Source: Heterohyrax brucei
Lineage: Eukaryota; Chordata; Mammalia; Hyracoidea; Procaviidae
DNA length: 64,000 nt
Assembly (NCBI GenBank): GCA_028571685.1
Contig: CM053146.1
Span: 26,819,431-26,883,430 of the forward strand
Reading direction: 5' to 3'
Position 1 is the first letter of the stretch; each line of letters opens with the position of its first letter. Below, one piece after another: positions 55,133 through 64,000 of this stretch. The notes beneath the pieces were generated by a model. It was not told where the DNA came from and did no database searches. It was given only the letters and a program-made list of their open reading frames with translations. The translations under genes were made by a program, and so were the position numbers.

Positions 55133-55940
55133 GCAAAAGGTCAAAGGACAGAAATACCCTGACTGAGAGTGCAGCACTACTGATTCACATACAGCTAGGG
55201 AGGTAATGAGTGAGGATTCGGGTTAGAGAATTTAGCAAAGATCATATTATGAAAGTCTTACCCATTGCCAATAAGTCTGCCACCAAGAATAAAGACATTA
55301 ACAGCTTCAACCAGAGCAATGGTAGTCAGAACTTGGAGTAAGACTGAAATAAAAAAGGATGAGGTATTTGCAAGTTGAAATTTGCAAGACTTAGTGATGT
55401 ATTGAATTTCATAGGTGAGCAAAAAGAAAGAATAAAAGACATTTGTCTGGAATTTTAGTTAGAATGAATGTTATGGAACAAGAAATAGAGAATTAAAGAA
55501 ACGTCATGTGGCTCTTGAAGCAAATAAAAGCATAGTCAATATTCTATCAGTAACTATGGAAATATATATACTGTTTACATTTATTTATACAAATCAATAA
55601 ATCACTCACATACATAAAACATAAAGAAGAATCATTCTAGAAGTTTCAGAAATGTTTATATACTTCAGAAGAACCACATACCTCTGTGACTGTTAATCAG
55701 GCATCAGGTATTATTCCTATAAATTGCAGTGTCCTAAAAATATATACCTGTAGAAAGCTTTACTGATCATCACCCTGTATAGCAGATAGGAATATAAATT
55801 TCCAAATTAAATCCAATATATTCATCCAATTTATTTTATGTTCCCAGTCTCCTAAGATTGTATTTTGATACCTTAACAATAGCAATGAAACAGGCTCAGG
55901 CAAAACACTAAGTGTCTGAGTTGGAGACTTTATTTAGTTT
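55133..55940. other. Unique AT-rich sequence
   Basis: No gene or named repeat recognised. Confidence 0.4.
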
Positions 55941-55944
55941 AGTA

Positions 55945-56190
55945 AATGTTATGGATTGAACCATGTACCCCACAGGGTGTGATTACCAATATTGTGTGAT
56001 TCTCCACAATTCTGTCGACTGATATGATTTTCCTATGTGTTGTAAATCCTACCTCTATGATGTTAGTGAAACAAGATTAGAGTCCATTACATTATTGGTG
56101 CAGGACTCAATCTATAAGATTAGTTTATATGATAAATAAATCTTTTTTCAGATATAAAAGAGAAAAATGACCAGAGAGACATGGGGACTA
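55945..56190 (+). mobile_element. ERVL-MaLR LTR fossil, 5' half
   Basis: Sense LTR start 'tgttatggattgaaccatgt', 'accaatattgtgtgattctc', 'cctatgtgttgtaaatccta'. It breaks off near 'gagacatggggac', where an antisense piece of the same LTR type begins. Old and broken. Confidence 0.75.
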
Positions 56191-56191
56191 T

Positions 56192-56410
56192 TTTAGTCAT
56201 CTTGTGCTGCTGCAATAGAAGTACTACAAGTGGACAGCTTTAACAAAGGGAAACTTAGTCTTTAACAGTTTAGGAGGGCAGATGTCCAAACTTACAGTGT
56301 CAGCTCTAGGTAGGCTTTCTAAGTAGGCTGCGGAGGAAGGTCTTCACTCCTCTAATCAAGGAGCTTTTCAGCACAGGAACTTCAGGTCCAATAATCACTG
56401 CTTTGTCAGA
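56192..56410 (-). mobile_element. ERVL-MaLR LTR fossil, 3' half, inverted
   Basis: Antisense: 'ttttagtcatcttgtgctgc', 'cttacagtgtcagctctagg', 'aaggagcttttcagcacagg'. Same family as the copies at 1542 and 2391. Together with 55,945-56,190 it forms a head-to-tail inverted pair. Old, broken. Confidence 0.75.
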
Positions 56411-58200
56411 TTTTAGCCCTTATGGTACATTTACTGAAACCCACTGGACTTCCTGCACAACTTTGCGTGCTTGTGCTTCCAAATGGTATTATTTGGGGCC
56501 TTTGTATTGCAAATTTAGGTAAAGTAATAAGGTGCTGTTTTCATGTTAACAACCCAAAACTCTGTAGCATGTATCAGAAAGAAAAATAAATGATCAACCT
56601 CTTATCATAATCTTATTCGAAATTTTCAAATATTTACATAAAAATAAAAATCTCTAGTATGTTACTAAGCCCCTCTAACTTTAAAAAGTCACTTTATTTC
56701 CTTTTTGTTTGTGGCTAGTCTACTAAGCTGATTGAATCACTGGGCTAGTAATGAGATCTGACTACATGCTCAATTTTTGTACAGACCTACTAATTTTAGT
56801 TCAATACTACATCAGACTGCAACCCAGTGTGAGTGAATCTTGCTGGAAGAGATACCTCAAATTGATTAAGGGACATTGGGCCTTTAAGAAACAGAAAGTA
56901 GACTTTCTGGCAAGCTGATCAAGCAAGAGCATGGAGATTGTCTCAAAGCAAGTTCCTTTAGGTAGGGGATTCTAGGGTAGTTACAGGATTGGGATAAGAA
57001 AATTATGTATAATTCATAAATATTCTGAGAATAGTCCAGCAATTCCAGAAATTAGTTAACATAAGTGGAGGTACATTGGGGGTGCAATACAGTAGCTAGG
57101 GAATGTGTTTTGGGGGGGAAGTATGATGTATGAAGTTCATCTAAGGACAGCTGTAGCTTATTGTGAAAATCAAATGGAGAAGGGTAGGGAAAAGGTCTTG
57201 GTGGAGAAGCAGTAAAGTGATCTTGGATGGCTACACAGCAATTCACAGACTCAGGGCAGATAGAAGGAGGAGAAAAAGTCTAATCCTGTGGGTTAATTAC
57301 ATTCCAGGAGTGGAAGAGTTTAACCCTGTCAATCAAAAGATGACATTTCTAACTCCAACCAACTGCTGTCCAATCACATGCTAGGTTATAATTTTCCTAA
57401 TTGAGGTAAAATAATAACTTTTAAAAATGGCATTATAGTGCTTTGTTTTCTATAAGCAAAAAAAAAAATCTTGGGCACCAACCGAAAAGATAATCTTTAA
57501 TCGATACTCATCTGATGCCTTTAAAGCAGAGTATAATAAATCTTGTCCATCGTCTTCACCATTTCTGACACCAGCCATACTCTGCCTCCTGTCCTAGGCA
57601 CTTGTTTTCTATTGAATATAGCAATTCTTTGACCTGATTACAGAGAACTCATGAAAACAACATAACTGCAAAAAACAAATTTAATAACAGAAAGGAATAT
57701 GTAGAAACAAAGATATGCAAAAGCAGAGATTCTAGAGTGGTCTCCAGGTCAGGCCTTAGTGTCTAAAAGGAGATCGGCTTATGTCTCAGAGTAGACTCGC
57801 TTACCTTCCAGGAAATCATGGCTCATTCTTACCCACCAGGGAAAGTTCAAACAAGAAGCTCAATGACATCGCTTATCAGGCCCCACGATTTACCCCTCTC
57901 ACATCTCAGCTGGGGCTCGTCTTTACACTCTGCTGCCATCATTTGGGTTAGCTCACTGTCTCCTCTTCCTCATCAAGCTGAAGGCTGACTCCGTCTGGGA
58001 GATTCATTGCATAATAGCCTGCAAGTCCTTATGCCCAAACAACTACTCTCTTCCATCAGGACCTCCCCATCCCTGCCAGGCTTCTTATTCTGGAGCTCAT
58101 CTTAGTCTCCAAATGAGCCCCTTGGCCAATCCATGTAAGTCGACTACAAGTTAGAGCTCTTCAGCCAGGCCTGGTAAATTCAGATGAGGGCAATCAAAGT
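56411..58200. other. Unique sequence; possible ancient L2-like piece
   Basis: No gene recognised. 57,840-58,140 is GC-richer ('tatcaggccccacgatttac', 'ctctcacatctcagctgggg') and loosely resembles the L2 3' region, but the match is weak. Frames near 57,052-57,384 lack any domain. Confidence 0.3.
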
Positions 58201-58202
58201 AA

Positions 58203-58370
58203 AGTGCCTTGGTGGTGCAGTGATTAAGCATTCGGCTGCTAATAAAACTGTAGGCAGTTTGAATCCACAAGCTGTTCCAGGGAAACCATGTGGGGGCAAT
58301 TCTACCCTGACCTAGAGAGTCACTCACTATATTCAGAATCCGCTCTACCAGGCCACTGTTGTTTTTGTTT
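58203..58370 (+). mobile_element. AfroSINE
   Basis: Sense: 'ccttggtggtgcagtgatta' head, 'aagcattcggctgctaataa', 'ggcagtttgaatccacaagc', 'gtgggggcaattctaccctg'; tail region 'attcagaatccgctctacca' then G/T-rich. Confidence 0.88.
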
Positions 58371-58909
58371 GCTAGCTTTTTTGGTGTTTTGTTTTTCCTT
58401 TTTTAGGATGTGGCTGGAGGAGCCCAGCCAATCCAGGTAAATTTCATGTCCTGGATGGCGGTCCCCTGCCAATTCCAGTAAAGATCAGACCAGGTGGGGC
58501 CTTGGAACCAGGGCCAAAATGCCAAGTGACTTTTTTAGTAAGGTAAATGTACAAGCAATAAAGAAAAGTTGTTAAACCTGTATCTATTTTCATGTTCTCA
58601 TAGTTTCTAGAAACACATTTCACTAATAATACAAACATGTATGAAAATGGTGTACCTGATTATTGCATTAGAAAAAATAAATCACAGTTGTATCAAGGCT
58701 TTGAGTACTTTTTACCACAAATAAAAATTAAAAATAAACGGTACTATCATATGAATTTAGTATTTTTAAATCCGTAATATGGAAAAAAGATGATTTAACT
58801 TCACAAGGGAGATTATAAAAAATAGTAAATGAGGAAATCTTACTAACATAAACAGAATTAACTGAAAATTAATATGTGACTATATGTTAAATAACTTTTC
58901 TGTTTACTG
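58371..58909. other. Unique sequence
   Basis: No gene or named repeat recognised. AT-rich after 58,530. Confidence 0.4.
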
Positions 58910-59460
58910 ACAACTGTTGTTCAGTGTCATCGAGTCTATTCTGACTCATAGTGACATTAGGTACAACAGAACAAAATCGTGCCTGGTCCACACCATCCTC
59001 AGGGTTCTTGTTGTACTTGAATCCATTGTTGCAGTCACTGTGTCAAACCATCTCCTTCAAGGTCTTCCTGTCCTTTATTTAACATGATGCATTTTTCCAG
59101 GGACTGATCACTCCTGATAACATGTCCAGAGTATGTGAGATGAAGAATCACCATCCATGCCTCTAAAGTGCATTCTGTCTGTACATCTTTCAAGACAAAT
59201 TTGTTCCTTCTTTTGGCCCAGCTCTACCTACTGCTGTCAAGTCAGGTCTGACTCATGGCGACCCAAGACAGCAGAGTAGAACTGCCACCATAGAGGTTTG
59301 AAGGAGCGACTGGCAAACTTGAACTGCAGACAGTATGTGGCTTATTCAGCATCTTCCAACAACACCGTAATTCAAAGCCATCAATTCTTTTTAAGTCTGC
59401 ATTGTTCATTGCACAGTTTTTGCATGCATGAGGTGATTGAAAACACCAAGGGCTGGGTCA
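58910..59460 (-). mobile_element. RTE (BovB-like) LINE, 3' end, interrupted
   Basis: Antisense RTE tail: 'gtgtcatcgagtctattctg' (3' end), 'gtcaaaccatctccttcaag', 'gggactgatcactcctgata', 'gaggtgattgaaaacaccaa' then 'gggctgggtca'. Split by an AfroSINE (59,226-59,335) and cut on the right by the L1 at 59,469. The remainder of the RTE should lie beyond the L1, outside this window. Confidence 0.88.
59226..59335 (-). mobile_element. AfroSINE, truncated, inside the RTE
   Basis: Antisense: 'tactgctgtcaagtcaggtc', 'actcatggcgacccaagaca', 'gtagaactgccaccatagag', ending before the head. The RTE sequence resumes at 'cagtatgtggcttattcagc'. Confidence 0.85.
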
Positions 59461-59639
59461 CCTATTAAACTTTTTTTTCCTTTTTAAAACTATTTATTTA
59501 TTACAGTACATAAATAAAACTTCTAACATCTACCAACTATCTGATCTATGATAAATGCTCACCTCCCTCACCCTGTAGTCATAAGAGTTTTTTCTTCTGC
59601 ACATAATTGTATTTTTAAGTCCTCATAACAGGGATCTCA

Positions 59640-62600
59640 TACAGTATTTGTCCTTTTGCCACTGAATGACTTCATTCAGCACATCTTGCAACTGAAATCG
59701 TATTCTGAGATGTTTTCTAAAATCATCATTGTTTTTTATCGTAGCATAGTGCTCCATTGCATATAAGTCCATACATAGTTCGTTTATCCATTCATCTGTG
59801 GATGGGCATCTGGGATGGTTCCATCTTTTTGCTACTGTGAGCTATGCTACAATAAACATTCACGTACATGTGTCTGTTCATGTGACAGCCTTTGTTTCTG
59901 AAGGATAAAATCCAAGCAATGGGATTACTGAGTCAAATGGTACATCTGTTTCCAGCTTTTTAAGAAAGCACCAGATTGCTTTCCAAAATCCACTGCTGTT
60001 GAGTCGGGTCTGACTCATAGCAACACTAAAGGTCAGAGTAGAATTGCCCCATAGAGTTCCCCAGGACCATCTGGTAGATTTGAACTGCTGACCTTTTGGT
60101 TAGCAGATGTAGTGCTTAACCCACTATGCCACCAGGATTTCCTTACTTTCCAACGAGGTTGTACTATTTTGCAATCCAAGAGTTCTGATCCCTGCAGCAT
60201 TTGTTTTGTGTTTTTTAGATGATGGTCATACTTGTTGCAGTGAGATGGTATCTCATTGTAGTTTTCATTTGGATTTCCTTGATCGCTAACGATTGTGAGC
60301 ATTTCCCCACGTATTTTAGCTGCCTAGATGTCCTCTCCAGTGAAGTGTCTGCCCATCTCCTCTGGCCATCACTTAACTGGATTTTTTACGTGTTCCTTGT
60401 TGATATTTTACAGTATCTTATAGATTACGGAGATCAGCGATCGGTCCAAAATATAGTTGCCAAATATTTTTTCCCATTGTGTAGGTAGTCTTATAACTCT
60501 TTTGATAAAGTCTTTGGATGAGCAAAAGTTTTTGATTTTAAGTAGTTCCCACTTACCTATTTTCTCTTCTGTTGATTGTGCTTTGTTAGATTTTGAAGTC
60601 TGTCTAAGCTATGTACTAAAGCTTTTATTGTTGACCCTATTTTTTCTTGCATGATCTTTATCATTGTCATTTTGATATTTAGGTCTTTGATCTACTTTGA
60701 GTTAGTTTTTGTGTAAGGTTTGAGATTTGGGTCTTGTTTCAGTGTTTTGTAGATGGATATCCAATTTTGCCAACACCATTTCCTGAAGACTGGTTTTTAC
60801 CCCAGTTTACAAACTTAAGACCTATGTCAAATATCAACTGTTCATAAAAGGATGGTGGCATCTCTGGGGTCTTCACTCTATTCCATTGGTCTATATGTCT
60901 CTTTTTGTAGCAGTACTAGCTGTTTTGACTACTGTGTCAGTAATAGTCCTAAGGTCAGGTAGTGTGAGTCCTGCCATTGTCTTCCTCTTCTTCAGAAGTG
61001 CTATACTTAGGGCTTCTTCCCTTTCTAAACACAGTTGGTGATTTCTTTCTCCATCTCGTCAAAAAATGACACTAGAAATTTTAATGGGATTGCATTCAGA
61101 TTGCTTTAGGTAAAACAAGTATTTTCACAATGTTAAGTCTTCAATAATTCTCCGATTATATAAGTCTCTTTTGGTTTCTTCCAGTAAGGACAATTCTCTC
61201 TGTTTAGGTCTCTTATTTCTCTAGTTAGATTTATTCCTAGGTATTTTATCTTCTTGGGGGCTATAGTAAATGGTATTGATTTGGTGATTTCTTCTTTAAT
61301 AATCTCTCTGTTGGTATAAAAGAATCCTATGGATTTACTTATGCTTAGCTTATATCCTGATACTTTGCTGAATTCTTCTACTAGTTCCAGTAGTTTACTT
61401 ATGGATTCCTTAGGATTCTCTGTATGTGCAGTCATATCATCTGCAAATATGAAGATTTTTACTTCTTCATTGCTGACAAGATGCCCTTTATTTGTTTATC
61501 TTATTTAATTGCTCTGGTTAGAACTTCGAGGACAATGTTGAGTAGAAGTGATGAGATTGAATGTCCTTGTCTAGTTCCCATTCTCAAAGGAAATTCTTTT
61601 GGTCTTTCACCATTCAGGAAAATGGAGGAAGTTGACTTTACATAGATGCCACTAATCGTGTTAAGGAATTTCCCCTCTATTCCTATTTTTCTGAGAGTTT
61701 TTAGCATTAATCAGTGTTGGACTTAGTCAAGTATCTTTTCTACATCAGTTGACAAAATCAGACAAAATCAAGTGATTCTTATCCTGTGTGCTACCTAAGC
61801 AGTTGATCACAGTTTCATTTTTCTGATCATAATTATGTTTTTCTGATGCTGAACCAGCCTTGAGTCCATGAAATGAAACCAACTTGGTCATAATGAATTA
61901 TTGTTTTTTTGATATGCTGTTGAATTCTATTGGCAAAGATTGTGTTGAAGATTTTTGTATTTAGGTTCGTGAGTGACATCAGTCTGTAATTTTCTTTTTT
62001 TGTGAGATCTTTCCCTGGCTTTGTTATCAATGTTGTGTTGGCTTTGTAGAATGAATTTGGGAGTATTCCATCCCTTTCTATGCTGTGAAATAGCCTCAAT
62101 AGTATCAGAGTCAATTCTTCTCTAAAAGCTTGGTAGAATTCTCCAGTGAAGCCATCGGGGCCAGGACCTTTTTTGGTTGGCAGTTTTTTGATGACTTTTT
62201 GAATCTCTTCTGTTGTGATAGATTTATTCAGTTGATCTACTTCTCCTGTGATAATCTGGGTGGGTGATACAAATCTAGAAATTTGTCTATTTCCCTTGGG
62301 TTTTTGAATGAGTATAGACTTTCGTAGTATTCTGTTGTGATACTTGTGATATCAGCTGGGTCTATTGCAATATCTCCCATCTCATTTCTTAATTAGGTTA
62401 TTTGTATCTTCTGATGTTTTTCTTTTGTAAGTTTAGCCAGTGGTTTACCAGTTTTGTTGATCTTTTCAAAGAACCAGCTTTTGGTTTTGTTAATTTTTTC
62501 AGTTGTTCTTCTATTCTCTAATTTATTTAGTTCTGCAGTTCTGCTCTAATCTTTATTATCTGTTTTGTTCTAGTGCCTGTGGAGTTTCTCTGTTGCTTTC

Positions 62601-62912
62601 TTTCTACTTGTTCAATCTGTAGGGTTAATGTTTTAATTCGGGCCCTTTCTTCCTTCCAGATGTGTGCATTTATAGACATAAATTGACTTCTGAGTACTTT
62701 CTTTGCTGTATCCCATAGATTCTGGGAGTATGTGTTTTGTTTCTCATTTGATTCCATGCATTTCTTTATTTCATCCTTGATTTCTTCTATAAGCCATGGC
62801 TTTTTGAGCAAGGTGTTGTTCAGTTTCCATAAGTTCAACTTTCTACCTATGATTTTCCTGATACTGATTTCAACTTTTATGTCCTTATGGTCCAAGAAGA
62901 TGTTTTGCTACT
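59640..62912 (-). pseudogene. L1 ORF2, broken
   Basis: Linker piece at 62,527-62,895 (WKLNNTLLKKPWLIEEIKDE), RT pieces at 61,833-62,114 ([20 protein letters not shown]), 61,501-61,707 (GTRQGHSISSLLLNIVLEVL) and 61,133-61,435 ([26 protein letters not shown]). The FADDM box is intact at about 61,430-61,450. The C-terminal Cys-His region is disrupted by the SINE near 60,000-60,150. Confidence 0.88.
59987..60145 (-). mobile_element. AfroSINE with TSD, inside L1 ORF2
   Basis: Antisense full copy: 'tgttgagtcgggtctgactc', 'gtagaattgccccatagagt', 'agatttgaactgctgacctt', head end 'aacccactatgccaccagga'. 8-bp TSD ctttccaa at 59,979-59,986 and 60,146-60,153. Confidence 0.92.
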
Positions 62913-64000
62913 CACTTGACAGTTCTCCACTTTTCAGCAGTTAAACAGTTCTCTGAACAGAAGTAAAGTTTACTTTTGGCATTGAAGTGTATTTGAATGG
63001 AGATCTGTCTGTTGAGAGGCCCAGCAGCTTTTCCCCCTACCCTTCACTAACCCACATCATATGGTTGGCTGACAGCCCCCAGTATCTCCATAAGAAGGGT
63101 GCCATCTTTGCCACCCAATAGACAGAGATTTCCACCCCAAAGAATCCACCTGGGGCCAATCATTAGAGTACATAGAGATGGTTGGCGAACAACTGTCCTC
63201 TTAGAACTATACTTTAGCTCCTGAAGAGGAAACACCAAAGAAATCAAACAGCATCTAGATGACATGCAATCAGCAGACCATAGTTAATCATTTAAAGAAG
63301 CAGTCCACCTTGATTCTAAAAAACTCTCAAAATAAAGAATCAAAAAACTTCCCAGATGAAGAATCCTTACTGAAATTATTGGTGGTTGAGTACAAAGGAA
63401 TTATACATAGAACCCTCCTAGATATTAAACAAAATGCAGCAGAACAAAATGAAAAATTAAGCAAGATATTCAAACTGATGGAACATCAAAAACTGAAATA
63501 CAGCAGATCAATAAAATTACAGAATTAGACAATTCAATTAAATGCCAAAAGAGCAGAATTGAGGAGATGGAAGTCAGACTTAGTGCCCTTGACGATAGAG
63601 CAAATGACACCAACATTTATGAGCATAAATCAGATAAAAGAAATAAGAAAAAAGAGAAAGCATTCAGAAACATGTGCAACTGTATTAAGAGGAATAATTT
63701 ACAATTGGAGAACATGAACAAGGAGGGATAGATGACAATACAGAGAGTATTACTGTAGAGTTGCTGACAGAAAACTTTCCTGAAATTATGCACAGAGAAT
63801 ATTGATATCTAAGGTGAGTGTTGAACACCACAAAAACCAGACCCCAAAAGAAAGACACAAAGACATACCATAATCAAGCTCAGTAAAATGAATGCTTTTA
63901 AAGGCAGCAAGGCTCAAAGCATAGCTAACATTCAGAGAGAAACCCTGTAGGCTTTTGTCTAACTTCTCTGCAGAAAAATGACATTGGTTAGAAAGCTGTG
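62913..64000 (+). mobile_element. L1 LINE 5'UTR and ORF1, plus strand, continues past window
   Basis: Starts head to head with the minus-strand L1. 62,913-63,312 is L1 5'UTR; the last part, 'gaccatagttaatcatttaa', aligns with the sequence just before ORF1 in the L1 at 2844. ORF1 follows to the window end. It is either an independent L1 or the inverted 5' part of the L1 at 59,469. Confidence 0.8.
63313..64000 (+). pseudogene. L1 ORF1, partial at window edge
   Basis: Reads ILKNSQNKESKNFPDEESLL, the ORF1 N-terminus. The usual ATG is TTG here (the second-codon context otherwise matches), although an upstream in-frame ATG at 63,259 gives an 89-codon open frame. Coiled-coil pattern (QNAAEQNEKLSKIFKLMEHQ) follows. 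Stops and frame changes appear after 63,528. The C-terminal part 'LTENFPEIMHRE' is readable near 63,765. Confidence 0.85.

Larger units (their letters stand above)
59469..62912 (-). mobile_element. L1 LINE, 3' to endonuclease, minus strand
   Basis: Antisense L1 with the short 3'UTR type (T-rich start, 'ttattacagtacataaataa', as at 40,820), then ORF2 back to the last endonuclease block (DHKDIKVEIS near 62,880). An AfroSINE interrupts it at 59,987-60,145. At about 62,912 the sequence switches to plus-strand L1 5'UTR. It lies inside the RTE tail. Left TSD candidate not provable without the right edge. Confidence 0.88.

Noticed and set aside
1-64000. A novel gene system or operon
   Set aside because: All frames with recognisable motifs are L1, RTE or mariner relics; frames outside repeats are short, domain-free and isolated.

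Overview
The window is mammalian, non-coding, repeat-packed DNA. The tRNA-derived SINEs (head like 'ggagccctggtggcacagtg', body with 'ggggcagttctactctg', tail like 'gactcgacggcac') are the AfroSINE type, and RTE/BovB-type 3' ends occur beside them, so the host is most likely an afrotherian (elephant, hyrax, manatee or aardvark group). I cannot name the species. I found no convincing host protein-coding exon, RNA gene or CRISPR array. Almost every long open frame is a decayed L1 frame or its antisense shadow.

Layout: 1-2.8 kb holds AfroSINEs and ERVL-MaLR LTR fossils. 2,844-9,934 is a near full-length plus-strand L1 (5'UTR, ORF1, ORF2, 3'UTR) inserted into a MaLR LTR and flanked by an 11-bp target-site duplication (TSD). 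10-17.3 kb is mostly older unique sequence with SINEs, one solo LTR (12,619-13,033) and an inverted pair of mariner transposase relics (13.87-14.35 kb). 17,395-22,110 is a younger 5'-truncated plus-strand L1 with long open pieces. 22-25 kb is unique sequence and SINEs. 25.0-40.1 kb is an L1 stack: an antisense 3'UTR piece, a plus-strand truncated L1 (25,761-29,874), two abutting minus-strand L1s (29,875-32,515 and 32,516-37,795, the latter with a YY1-type 5' end), and an older minus-strand L1 interrupted by a SINE and a short L1. 40,691-42,370 is an RTE with a 5' inversion, a 12-bp TSD and a nested L1. 42.4-47.2 kb has an RTE tail, MaLR fossils, SINEs and a solo LTR with a 6-bp TSD (45,055-45,399). 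47,240-54,422 is a near full-length minus-strand L1 whose 5'UTR is built of tandem monomers. 54.4-58.9 kb holds MER20, MaLR pieces and unique sequence. 58,910-64,000 is an RTE tail interrupted by a minus-strand L1 that meets a plus-strand L1 5'UTR/ORF1 head to head and runs off the window.

The parts do not form a pathway. What they record is a retrotransposition history. RTE and L1 supply the reverse transcriptase. AfroSINE copies share their 3' end with RTE and land repeatedly inside older L1 and RTE copies. Mobilisation signatures can be read directly: perfect TSDs, 5' truncations, one clear twin-priming inversion and one likely one, nested insertions, and an internal 118-bp templated duplication. 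I see no new biological system. The items most worth checking are the twin-primed elements, the 118-bp duplication, the 47-bp minimal SINE insertion and the L1 5'UTR monomer array.
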